Below, piece by piece: positions 1 through 5,394 of a stretch of DNA of 24,824 nt; the first letter of the stretch is position 1; every line of letters begins with the position of its first letter. The translations under genes were made by a program, and so were the position numbers. Below the pieces are notes generated by a model, which made no database searches, was not told where the DNA came from, and worked only from the letters and a program-made list of their open reading frames with translations. Location: the IMG/VR virus record IMGVR_UViG_3300048433_000171, positions 1 to 24,824 of that record. One strand, 5' to 3'. Origin of the DNA: a virus.

Positions 1-198
1 GGTGGTTACAAAGGCCAGGGCAAAGATTTGCCAGTGCATTCGCCCAGGCGTGATGAGTACGCCAGGCGTAAGCTGGCAAGGACAGAGGACAGCAGGCAGC
101 AATCATCATTTGTTGATGCTGATTTCGAGAGCATGACAGACGAAGAATTAGAGGGGCTGGTGCTGGATGGCAGAATTACTATCGATGACGGTTTGTAG
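1..198 (+). CDS. 3' end of an unrecognised phage protein (cut by window start)
   Basis: Reading frame 1 is open from the first base to a TAG at 196-198, giving the last 65 residues of a protein whose start lies outside the window. The visible part is strongly charged: a basic stretch (RRDEYARRKLARTEDSR) is followed by an acidic tail (SFVDADFESMTDEELEGLVLDGRITIDDGL). No domain is recognisable in this fragment. The next gene starts 5 bases after the stop with a Shine-Dalgarno overlapping the TAG, so the two look co-translated. A role in phage DNA metabolism or regulation would fit the position but is a guess. Confidence 0.6.
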   Translation, partial: GGYKGQGKDLPVHSPRRDEYARRKLARTEDSRQQSSFVDADFESMTDEELEGLVLDGRITIDDGL

Positions 199-202
199 GA
201 GC

Positions 203-505
203 ATGGCCCAGGATCACTTCGACTGGTCAATCAGGGAAGGTATGGGTCTGTTTATGATTGCTGAGGCTTGGGGCATCGAGCCATGGGCAAAGACGCAATA
301 TGGCGGCCATGGTGCGCTTACAGAGGGCTATGTAGTCGAGCAGATGGCATTACAGGTTAGGGAGATGATGCGTGGCAAAGAAGAAGGAAACCCATCACAA
401 AGATCACAGGGTGGAACCGTGTGTGTCTTGCGGCCAAAGCCACGCGATAGCGGCTGGGACATGGGTGATATTGGCCAGCGGAGTGCTGGTGTGTGCAAAC
501 GATAG
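203..505 (+). CDS. small hypothetical phage protein
   Basis: An ATG at 203 follows AGGAG at 197-201 with a very short spacing; in-frame starts at 167 and 242 are alternatives. The product from 203 is about 100 residues. The first 60 or so look like a normal soluble protein (DWSIREGMGLFMIAEAWGIE, then EGYVVEQMALQVREMMRGKE). After that the composition becomes rich in Q, R, G and S, as expected where a different frame is the one under selection. That change coincides with the start of the overlapping Zn-ribbon frame at 372. Either the gene truly overlaps its neighbour by 134 bases, or a frameshift or assembly error near 370 has moved the real stop. Function is not recognised. Confidence 0.45.
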   Translation: MAQDHFDWSIREGMGLFMIAEAWGIEPWAKTQYGGHGALTEGYVVEQMALQVREMMRGKEEGNPSQRSQGGTVCVLRPKPRDSGWDMGDIGQRSAGVCKR

Positions 506-749
506 GTGTTGGAGAGAGCATGTCGAAAAAATACAGATCAAATCCACCGAGGTTGGCCAAGAGGGCCATGAAGACATACGAGGACAGGGCAGTAAGCCTG
601 GGGGACTTCCGCCCGATGTTCGAGGAAATAGCGTACCGTTGGAGCATAGTGCTGGGCAGGCCGATAACGCCAGCGCAAGCAGCACGGTGCATGGCAGAGA
701 TGAAGATGGCCCGATGGAACGCTGGATACAGAGAAGATCACGCAATTGA
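372..749 (+). CDS. putative Zn-ribbon small protein, GTG start, long overlap
   Basis: A GTG at 372 has a good Shine-Dalgarno (AGGGAG, 359-364) seven bases upstream. The first 50 residues carry two metal-binding-like pairs, CVSC at 17-20 and CANDRC at 41-46, spaced as in a small zinc ribbon. Beyond residue 55 the sequence is low-complexity and polar, and it overlaps the well-supported DUF6378-like gene (from 520) by 230 bases in another frame. The zinc-ribbon half therefore looks real while the C-terminal half may be chance open frame. The true product may be shorter if a frameshift occurs near 510-520. Likely role: nucleic-acid or protein binding, inferred only from the cysteines. Confidence 0.45.
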   Translation: MAKKKETHHKDHRVEPCVSCGQSHAIAAGTWVILASGVLVCANDRCWREHVEKIQIKSTEVGQEGHEDIRGQGSKPGGLPPDVRGNSVPLEHSAGQADNASASSTVHGRDEDGPMERWIQRRSRN

Positions 750-801
750 TGCGGCAAACTATGCGTTTATCGCAGCAGCAATGGATGTGGAAAAAGATTA
801 A
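520..801 (+). CDS. DUF6378-like phage protein
   Basis: ATG at 520 with GGAG at 511-514 is preferred over the in-frame ATG at 493. The 93-residue product has the pattern I associate with DUF6378 proteins of phages: an N-terminal Y-x-D-x-x-x-x-L-G-D-F stretch, then WSIVLGRPITPAQAARCMAE, then KMARWNAGYREDHAIDAANY. The helical arrangement with the histidine/aspartate (DHAID) motif resembles nucleotide-processing all-alpha folds, but no activity is established. The stop (799-801) directly abuts the ATG of the next gene, so the genes belong to one rightward operon. Confidence 0.7.
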   Translation: MSKKYRSNPPRLAKRAMKTYEDRAVSLGDFRPMFEEIAYRWSIVLGRPITPAQAARCMAEMKMARWNAGYREDHAIDAANYAFIAAAMDVEKD

Positions 802-1158
802 ATGAGTTTTGAGGAAAAGATCCGCTGCGGTGTCTTAGACATATCAGACATTTCTAAGCTATCTAAGATAGATCATAACCTACCTATATCTATTACTAAT
901 ACTAGTCAAGTCTTAGATAGGTCGGCTGAGATTAAATCTTTGCTGGGTGATGTGGTCAAACACAGCAACCAAAATTATGCCACTGCAGTGACCAAGGCGA
1001 AGACTGACCGGCTTGCCTGGCGCAAAGACAAGGTGCTTAGGGCCATGAGGCCGCGCATGTCTGCAGACCGATACACTGATATTTGCAAAGCATTGGCCAA
1101 GCTTGATGGCACGGATCTCAATGAAGTTGTTACGCGATTGGAGATGAGATGGGCATAA
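802..1158 (+). CDS. hypothetical phage protein (118 aa)
   Basis: Starts at an ATG directly after the previous stop, with only a weak purine-rich leader (GGAAAAAGA), so translational coupling is likely. The product has a short N-terminal part (MSFEEKIRCGVLDISDISKL), an S/T/N-rich linker over about residues 20-45 encoded by unusually AT-rich DNA, and a basic helical C-terminal half (KAKTDRLAWRKDKVLRAMRP). The basic half could bind nucleic acid, but no family is recognised. The end overlaps the next gene by 10 bases. Confidence 0.55.
   Translation: MSFEEKIRCGVLDISDISKLSKIDHNLPISITNTSQVLDRSAEIKSLLGDVVKHSNQNYATAVTKAKTDRLAWRKDKVLRAMRPRMSADRYTDICKALAKLDGTDLNEVVTRLEMRWA
859..920. repeat. 10-bp perfect inverted repeat in AT-rich coding segment
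   Basis: CTATCTAAGA at 859-868 is the exact reverse complement of TCTTAGATAG at 911-920, separated by 42 bases. GTCTTAGA also occurs at 832-839. The block 841-900 is about 27 percent GC by count, much lower than its surroundings. The repeat lies inside the 802-1158 gene, so it may be a coding constraint, an operator pair or a long-range RNA stem; nothing decides between these. Confidence 0.45.
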
Positions 1159-1538
1159 AGGACATCGATGACCTACATGTGTCGCTGATTGAAGCCGCAG
1201 AGACGGAGCGTAGGCTGCCACCTGCTAGGCGTAAGCAGAAGATGGCATGCTGGCCTGACTATCCGCTGGATTGGCATGGTTACGGCTGGACGCAGGCAGG
1301 CGAGGTGATGCTAAGGCCAACAGCAGATCAGATCGATTCGCTGGATTACTTGGTTAGCCTGGTTGTTGCCATGGATGAGGAAGATCGGCGGATCATATGG
1401 GCAGCAGCTCACTCGGCTGCATTCCGGCACAGAGGGCCACAGTGGACTAAAATAACAAAAATCCTGGGGCTGAATGACCCCAGGATGGTGAAGCGACAGT
1501 ACAAGGATGCGCTGATAAAGCTGTGGTACAGGCTATGA
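1149..1538 (+). CDS. DUF6362-like phage protein, probable helix-turn-helix
   Basis: ATG at 1149 with GGAG at 1140-1143 five bases upstream; it overlaps the preceding gene by 10 bases. The 129-residue product matches what I know of DUF6362 proteins: an N-terminal RLPPARRK...CWPDYPLDW segment, a middle W-x-x-x-G-x-V-x-x-RPTADQIDSLD segment, and a C-terminal W-TKITKILGL...MVKRQYKDAL-IKLW segment resembling a sigma-70 region 4 type helix-turn-helix. A DNA-binding role in middle or late gene control is plausible but not demonstrated. Its last bases overlap the convergent leftward gene by 6 bases, and a terminator for the opposite strand lies inside it at 1451-1486. Confidence 0.65.
   Translation: MGIKDIDDLHVSLIEAAETERRLPPARRKQKMACWPDYPLDWHGYGWTQAGEVMLRPTADQIDSLDYLVSLVVAMDEEDRRIIWAAAHSAAFRHRGPQWTKITKILGLNDPRMVKRQYKDALIKLWYRL
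1451..1486 (-). terminator. intrinsic terminator of the leftward operon, inside the opposing gene
   Basis: On the minus strand, a perfect 9-bp stem (ATCCTGGGG at 1486-1478 with CCCCAGGAT at 1469-1461) with an 8-base loop is followed at once by TTTTTGTTATT. On the plus strand the hairpin has only an A-rich stretch before it and no T-run after it, so it is directional. It sits 50-80 bases past the last leftward stop codon and lies within codons of the DUF6362-like gene. Confidence 0.75.
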
Positions 1539-1799
1539 TCTACGAAACCCTGCATCAAAAGCATCATTGCCAAATTCTTGAGCGCAACGATTAGTGCAGA
1601 AATAACCGCAATACATCTCATAGCTTTCGCCATCCCACAGCGTGAGGATGTCTTGATCCCAAGTGGCTCGCTTGTTGATTACTTGCATATTCCCAACATA
1701 CGGCCCCTCATTTCTTTTCCAATGGCTTGTCGTGTGCTTCTTAGCGAGCTTGCCGCAGTTTGGACAGCTTACCTGCTCTTTGAATATTCTTCTGGGCAT
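1533..1799 (-). CDS. small Zn-finger-like phage protein
   Basis: Starts at the minus-strand ATG at 1799-1797, with AGGAGA seven bases upstream. The product is 88 residues with CPNC at 12-15 and a C-terminal YCGYFCTNRCAQEF block (C64, C68, C72), a layout like treble-clef/FCS-type zinc fingers, followed by a basic tail (AGFRRS). The middle contains KRNEGPYVGN and two tryptophans. It is the last gene of the leftward operon: its ATG shares one base with the stop of the membrane peptide (TAATG), implying coupling. It ends 6 bases inside the convergent gene. Zinc binding is inferred from the cysteines; partner and role are unknown. Confidence 0.7.
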   Translation of the reverse strand: MPRRIFKEQVSCPNCGKLAKKHTTSHWKRNEGPYVGNMQVINKRATWDQDILTLWDGESYEMYCGYFCTNRCAQEFGNDAFDAGFRRS

Positions 1800-1903
1800 T
1801 ACAAATCTCCTGTCACAGCAAATAGAAGGATCGTTGCCAGGTACAAAGAAGCGAACCAGGCAACGGTCATGATGAATTCAAAGGCCAGTCTAAGCATTGC
1901 CAT
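1799..1903 (-). CDS. 34-aa single-pass membrane peptide (holin-like size)
   Basis: A short minus-strand frame runs from ATG at 1903-1901 to TAA at 1801-1799. It follows AGGA with a 4-base spacing; internal ATGs at 1897 and 1870 are alternatives. The peptide begins MAMLRLAFEF, continues through a long hydrophobic run (IMTVAWFASLYLATILLFAV) and ends TGDL, so nearly all of it would span a membrane once. It starts 14 bases inside the upstream gene and its stop overlaps the ATG of the Zn-finger gene. This fills the otherwise unexplained gap exactly, which supports a real gene. Possible roles: holin/antiholin, membrane-stress or exclusion peptide; the sequence does not say which. Confidence 0.55.
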   Translation of the reverse strand: MAMLRLAFEFIMTVAWFASLYLATILLFAVTGDL

Positions 1904-2084
1904 CACATCCTGGGTACGCGAAGCAGCCCTGATCAGCCAGGTGGATCAGCATGTACCTGGCGTATGCTGTGAGGAATTCATGGCCATCCCAGGTGAATTG
2001 ATCCAGGTTTCTCTCGACAGCCATGTCGTAGCTTACTTTGAATGACCAAGCTTTCTCTGGTGTGAATGAAATCATATCGCTCAT
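1890..2084 (-). CDS. small conserved-type phage protein (64 aa), first gene of leftward operon
   Basis: Minus-strand ATG at 2084-2082 with AGGAGA about six bases upstream. The 64-residue product contains FTWDGHEFLTAYARYMLIHL, a pattern I have seen in short phage early proteins of unknown function (aromatic-x-W-x-G-x-x-F followed by Y-A-x-Y-hydrophobic helix). The C-terminus is short and cysteine-containing (QGCFAYPGCDGNA). It lies directly downstream of a good leftward promoter at 2114-2142 and is followed by two overlapping small genes. Confidence 0.65.
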   Translation of the reverse strand: MSDMISFTPEKAWSFKVSYDMAVERNLDQFTWDGHEFLTAYARYMLIHLADQGCFAYPGCDGNA

Positions 2085-2113
2085 GTTTATCTCCTATGTT
2101 TACTTACCTACTA

Positions 2114-2142
2114 AATATGGGCATATAGACAGATACTGTCAA
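2114..2142 (-). promoter_or_regulatory. leftward sigma70-like promoter
   Basis: On the minus strand, TTGACA (2142-2137, perfect consensus) and CATATT (2119-2114, four of six matches) are separated by 17 bases. Transcription would begin around 2105 and run into the 64-aa gene. An operator-like palindrome overlaps the spacer and the -35 element. Confidence 0.65.
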
Positions 2143-2163
2143 TAGTATAGACCGATATAGTCA
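2125..2163. promoter_or_regulatory. two operator-like palindromes 22 bp apart
   Basis: Site 1 (2128-2140) is a perfect dyad, GACAGATACTGTC. Site 2 (2150-2162), GACCGATATAGTC, matches it at 10 of 13 positions and keeps the GAC/GTC ends. Centres are 22 bp apart, about two helical turns, so a dimeric repressor or activator could bind both from one face. The sites lie over and just upstream of the leftward promoter and only 7 bases from the -35 of the rightward one. No obvious repressor gene is in the window. Confidence 0.5.
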
Positions 2164-2169
2164 AGTATG

Positions 2170-2197
2170 TTGCGAATGCCTCTAAATCTGGTATTAT
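2170..2197 (+). promoter_or_regulatory. rightward extended -10 promoter upstream of terminase
   Basis: TTGCGA (2170-2175) is followed after 16 bases by TATTAT (2192-2197), preceded by TG one base away (TGGTATTAT), an extended -10. It would drive the terminase and structural genes from about 2204, with a leader of about 95 bases that includes a tetraloop hairpin. Confidence 0.5.
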
Positions 2198-2198
2198 T

Positions 2199-2220
2199 CA
2201 TGTATCGTAGGCACTACATG
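2199..2220. repeat. short inverted repeat in the divergent control region
   Basis: CATGTA (2199-2204) and TACATG (2215-2220) are complementary across a 10-base gap, right at the expected rightward transcription start. It may be another protein-binding site or a 5' stem of the transcript; a six-base match could also be chance. Confidence 0.3.
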
Positions 2221-2256
2221 TTGTTCACGATGTTCCTCCCTAGTAACTTACGCATG

Positions 2257-2282
2257 GCTTGTCTGGTTTCGACCAGGCAGGC
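2257..2282 (+). promoter_or_regulatory. 11-bp stem with UUCG loop in the terminase leader
   Basis: Bases 2257-2267 pair with 2272-2282 (nine Watson-Crick and two G-U pairs) around the tetraloop TTCG at 2268-2271. It sits 18 bases before the terminase small-subunit ATG and is not followed by a T-run, so it does not look like an intrinsic terminator. A transcript-stabilising 5' hairpin, an RNase III site or a translational control element are all possible. Confidence 0.6.
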
Positions 2283-2300
2283 TGCGTCTTTGAGGATTGA

Positions 2301-2711
2301 ATGGCTCGGAAACTAACTAAGAAACATATGCAGGACATTGCCGACCGGCTCGGTGCAGGTGAGAGCCTGACCAGGATCTGCGCTGAGGATGGCATGCCGT
2401 CTTACCGCAGTGTCACCAGGGCAGTGCTGCAGGACGATGAGTTGTACGAGATCTATCGTAAAGGCAGACTGCTGCAGGCTGAGTATTACAGCGATCACAT
2501 CAATGACCTGGCTCGGCAGCCACTGCCTGAGACTGTTGACCCGAAGGTGCTGAATGCTGAGGTGCAGCGCAGAAGGCTTGAGGTAGACACGCTCAAGTTT
2601 ACCATGGGCAAGCTGCAGCCCTGGGGCTTGCGTGACAAGAAGGAAGATGCACCGGCAAGCAGCAGCATCACGCTGACATGGCTCAATGGTGAGGTCACGA
2701 CAGAGGGGTGA
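2301..2711 (+). CDS. terS: terminase small subunit
   Basis: ATG at 2301 with GAGGA (2292-2296) four bases upstream. The 136-residue product has the layout of Sf6-type small terminases. An N-terminal helix-turn-helix region (KKHMQDIADRLGAGESLTRI then GMPSYRSVTRAVLQDDEL) should recognise the packaging site. It is followed by a helical oligomerisation core (QAEYYSDHINDLA, then EVQRRRLEVDTLKFTMGKL) and a tail (KLQPWGLRDKKE...ITLTWLNGE) typical of the family. Its position 266 bases before the large subunit supports the call. The protein would form a ring on phage DNA and hand it to the large subunit. Confidence 0.85.
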   Translation: MARKLTKKHMQDIADRLGAGESLTRICAEDGMPSYRSVTRAVLQDDELYEIYRKGRLLQAEYYSDHINDLARQPLPETVDPKVLNAEVQRRRLEVDTLKFTMGKLQPWGLRDKKEDAPASSSITLTWLNGEVTTEG

Positions 2712-2712
2712 G

Positions 2713-2784
2713 ATGCCCATATATAAACGCCCTGTCTGGCCGAGCTTCGCGCATGAGGTTGGCCGGTCAGGTACCACAGTCTGA
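2713..2784 (+). CDS. possible 23-aa peptide after terS
   Basis: An ATG two bases after the terS stop has GAGG (2703-2706) at a good distance and encodes MPIYKRPVWPSFAHEVGRSG plus three residues before TGA. It is short and unrecognised. The same stretch holds an AT-rich promoter-like motif, so coding is uncertain. Confidence 0.25.
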   Translation: MPIYKRPVWPSFAHEVGRSGTTV

Positions 2785-2944
2785 GTGTAGTGTGCTGCAT
2801 GGCTGTGATCCGCAGTGAGCTTGGCGAGATAATGCCTGGCAGCCCGAGCTGTCTCCAGCTTGTCTCCAAAAAGGATGGGGGGTAGGTAAATTTTGGCAGG
2901 GCAGGCACCCCACCCTCGCCATATCTACCGGCCCATCTATAACA

Positions 2945-2950
2945 TATAAT
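2945..2950 (+). promoter_or_regulatory. candidate -10 box before the large terminase gene
   Basis: A perfect TATAAT lies in an AT-rich block (CTATAACATATAATATACC) 27 bases before the terL ATG. The base stretch 17 positions upstream (TATCTA) is a poor -35, so it would need an activator or a phage-specific factor. Confidence 0.3.
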
Positions 2951-2977
2951 ATACCCTGGTCTTGGAGCCTCACATTC

Positions 2978-4267
2978 ATGCAGATTGTCATCCCCTATGC
3001 ACCTCGGCCTCTTCAGGCAAAGCTGCATGACGATCTGTCTGCGAAGCGCTGGGGCGTTGTCGTATGTCATAGACGCTTTGGCAAGACTGTGATGAGTGTC
3101 AATCACATCCTGCGTGATGCGATCATGAACACAAAGACCAATCCGAGGTATGCTTACATGGCCCCGACCTACCGGCAGGCCAAGTCTGTTGCCTGGGATT
3201 ATTTGAAGGAATTTGCTGGCAGCATACCTGATACGCGCTTTCATGAGACTGAGCTGCGTTGTGACCTGCCTAATGGTGCCAGGATAAGCCTGTTAGGGGC
3301 TGAAAACCCTGACAGCCTACGCGGTATTTATTTAGATGGTTGCGTCATGGATGAGGTCGCAGACATGCCTGAAAGCGTGTTTCCTGAGATCCTTAGACCG
3401 GCGCTGTCTGATCGCCAGGGCTGGTGTGTGTTCGTAGGCACACCGCGTGGCACCAACATGTTTTATGACTACTACGAGCAGGCTGTGGCCAACGATGACT
3501 GGGTTGCCACGGTGTACAAGGCGTCTGAGACAGGCATCTTACCTGCAGAGGAATTGGATGCTGCCAGGTCGATGATGACGCCTGACCAGTATGAGCAGGA
3601 GTTTGAGTGTTCTTGGGTAGCCAATGTGCCTGGTTCGATTTATGGCAAAGAGATGCAGGCGGCGCTCGATGATGGAAGGATTACGAATGTTCCGTATGAT
3701 CCGGCAGCTAAAGTTCACACTTTCTGGGATTTGGGCATTGGCGATAGCACGGCTATCTGGTTTGCACAAACAGGCGGCTCGGCTGGTCGAGGTGTACACA
3801 TTATCGATTATTATGAGGCGCGTGGCGAAGGCTTGCCGCACTACTGTTCAGTCTTGTCGCGTAAAAATTATTTGTATGGGGATCACTATGCGCCTCACGA
3901 CATTGAAGTGCGCGAACTGGGTTCGGGCAAAAGCCGTAGAGAAGTGGCGTGGGATCTTGGGCTAAACTTTCGGGTGCTGCCTAAACTGCCGCTGGAAGAT
4001 GGGATACATGCTGCACAGATGCTTATTCCTCGATGCTACTTTGACCGAGAGAAGTGCAAGGCAGGGATCGAGGCCCTTCGGCAGTACCATAGGGCGTATA
4101 ATGAAAAGGCTCGCACATACCGGCTGTCGCCTGTTCATGATTGGTCTAGTCATGGCAGCGATGCGTTTCGGTACATGTCGATTGGGATACGAGAGGGTCA
4201 TGCTGACCGTAGGCCGCAACAGCGCCAGGCGGTAACAAGCTATGATCCGTTTGCTGTGGCAAGTTAG
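2978..4267 (+). CDS. terL: terminase large subunit (packaging ATPase/nuclease)
   Basis: The 429-residue product is the DNA-packaging motor. The N-terminal ATPase has a terminase-type Walker A (HRRFGKT, residues 31-37), an adenine-binding-like stretch (YMAPTYRQAKS), Walker B with catalytic glutamate (IYLDGCVMDE, E126) and the coupling motif VGTPRG (153-158). The C-terminal RNase H-like nuclease shows acidic residues at FWDLGIGDS (D251), HYAPHDIE (D308) and HGSDAFRYM (D395). ATG 2978 follows GGAG (2964-2967) at a rather long 10-base spacing. Length is near the lower end for large terminases but both domains appear complete. It docks on the portal encoded at 5387. Confidence 0.93.
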   Translation: MQIVIPYAPRPLQAKLHDDLSAKRWGVVVCHRRFGKTVMSVNHILRDAIMNTKTNPRYAYMAPTYRQAKSVAWDYLKEFAGSIPDTRFHETELRCDLPNGARISLLGAENPDSLRGIYLDGCVMDEVADMPESVFPEILRPALSDRQGWCVFVGTPRGTNMFYDYYEQAVANDDWVATVYKASETGILPAEELDAARSMMTPDQYEQEFECSWVANVPGSIYGKEMQAALDDGRITNVPYDPAAKVHTFWDLGIGDSTAIWFAQTGGSAGRGVHIIDYYEARGEGLPHYCSVLSRKNYLYGDHYAPHDIEVRELGSGKSRREVAWDLGLNFRVLPKLPLEDGIHAAQMLIPRCYFDREKCKAGIEALRQYHRAYNEKARTYRLSPVHDWSSHGSDAFRYMSIGIREGHADRRPQQRQAVTSYDPFAVAS

Positions 4268-4276
4268 GAGTGTTTG

Positions 4277-5194
4277 ATGAATAAGAAGGTATCTGTTCCT
4301 AGGAAGGTCAATTACAAGGGCGTACCGCACCAGCTCGCTTATGTGACAAATAAAGAGATGTCACTGATGCGTAAGCATGGCGGCAGCGGTGAGCCTGGTG
4401 TGGGTGGTATTCCGACATTTATCCCTGACGATGGCAATCGTGGCGGCCATTCTGATTTTGGCGGCGATGGGCGGGATGGTTCTGGCGCACCTAGCGGCCC
4501 AAGCAAGGGCGAGTTTGGCGGCGGCGATAGTAAAGATGCTAGCAATTTCAGCTTGGGCAATTATGATTCTAAGGCTGCCTCAAAAGGCAAAGGTCAAAGC
4601 CAAGCAAATTTAGAGGCTCAAAGAGCTGCTGCAGAAGCTGCTGCAAGGGAAAGAGCAAAGGAACAGCTAAAGGTTCGTGAGAAAAAAGCCGCTAAAAAAA
4701 CTTTGCTCGATTATACGCCTGTCGGGATGTTTTCAAAATACATGGGCCAAAAGATGCGTAGTTATTTGGGCGAGCAGCTTGATGCCGAAAACTTTGTCGA
4801 TGCTATATTTGATCAAAAAGGCAAATACGTTGGTAATGTAACCAAGAACGCTCTTGGTATGAATGTTTTTACCGGCATGAAGGTACAGGGCTACACCGGT
4901 AAATATGCTGGCCTTGTTGCTCAAAACACGCCAGGCGACAGAGACGATGAAATTGAAACCCAAGTTGTTAAAGATTACTCCGGTGGCAAATTAGACCCTA
5001 ACAAAAATGATGATGGCGTGAACCAAGTTTTACCGCCAGAGCCTGAGAAAGAGCTGAAGGAAGACGCCGACCTTGAGAATGAGGCTAAAAAGAAATACGG
5101 CCAGATGGAGCAGGTCGAAACAACACCCCAGGGGTTATTGACCAAGGCGCGTACAAGAAGACGAAGCCTGCTGGCTACAGGACTACTGACATGA
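4277..5194 (+). CDS. Gly-rich and coiled-coil phage protein of unknown function
   Basis: ATG 4277 is chosen over the TTG at 4274 because AGGAG (4266-4270) is then six bases away. The 305-residue product begins with a basic segment containing NKEMSLMRKHGGSGEP. A Gly/Ser/Asp-rich low-complexity region follows (about 36-105), then an Ala/Glu/Lys/Arg coiled coil (about 105-142), a folded-looking part (LLDYTPVGMFSKYMGQKM onward) and a polar acidic stretch. It ends in TTPQGLLTKARTRRRSLL, a C-terminal pattern seen in proteins next to the portal of similar phages. The position suggests a virion or packaging-associated protein. The gene ends with an ATGA overlap with the next one. Confidence 0.6.
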   Translation: MNKKVSVPRKVNYKGVPHQLAYVTNKEMSLMRKHGGSGEPGVGGIPTFIPDDGNRGGHSDFGGDGRDGSGAPSGPSKGEFGGGDSKDASNFSLGNYDSKAASKGKGQSQANLEAQRAAAEAAARERAKEQLKVREKKAAKKTLLDYTPVGMFSKYMGQKMRSYLGEQLDAENFVDAIFDQKGKYVGNVTKNALGMNVFTGMKVQGYTGKYAGLVAQNTPGDRDDEIETQVVKDYSGGKLDPNKNDDGVNQVLPPEPEKELKEDADLENEAKKKYGQMEQVETTPQGLLTKARTRRRSLLATGLLT

Positions 5195-5394
5195 TGCTGG
5201 GCAACAAAAAGCCACAGAACATGGCTGGACTGATGGGCGGCAACGCACCGCAGCCAATGTTTCAGAAAATGAATGAAACTACCAATCCGCTTGAGCAGCT
5301 AATGCAGAAAGTGTCTGGCAAAACGCAAGGCCGCGCCATGGCAGGCATCAAGCCAATGAGATCAATTTTGAACGGTGGTAAGACCTATGGCTAA
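5191..5394 (+). CDS. small Met/Gly-rich protein between terminase and portal
   Basis: ATGATG at 5191-5196 overlaps the previous stop, so translation is probably coupled; either ATG may be used. The 67-residue product is rich in Met, Gly, Asn and Gln (NMAGLMGGNAPQPMFQKMNE) with a basic C-terminus (AMAGIKPMRSILNGGK). It overlaps the portal start by 8 bases. No family is recognised. The conserved tight packing and the clean coupling signals are the argument that it is real. Confidence 0.55.
   Translation: MMLGNKKPQNMAGLMGGNAPQPMFQKMNETTNPLEQLMQKVSGKTQGRAMAGIKPMRSILNGGKTYG

Larger units (their letters stand above)
2712..2977. other. non-coding gap between terminase genes (possible packaging or promoter region)
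   Basis: This is the longest gap on the rightward strand. Apart from the 23-aa candidate, no frame with a ribosome site is visible. It contains ATATATAAACGC at 2719-2730, a G-rich/C-rich block (2876-2913) and an AT-rich block with TATAAT at 2945-2950. A gap beside the small terminase gene is a reasonable place for a pac/cos site, but no end sequence or repeat proves it. Confidence 0.35.

Noticed and set aside
1461-1486. Plus-strand terminator at the end of the DUF6362-like gene
   Set aside because: The hairpin is real but is followed by GGTGAAGCG on the plus strand; the T-run exists only on the minus strand.
1578-2045. 155-residue plus-strand frame opposite the leftward operon
   Set aside because: The leftward genes have strong ribosome sites, a promoter and a terminator; this frame has none and looks like an antisense artefact.
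2799-2885. 28-residue frame in the terminase gap
   Set aside because: No ribosome site and no recognisable features; kept only as a possible gene remnant in the gap description.
2495-3244. 249-residue open frame on the minus strand across the terminase genes
   Set aside because: It lies antisense to two well-supported terminase genes, has no ribosome site before its start and has an unnatural composition; it is a shadow of the coding frame.
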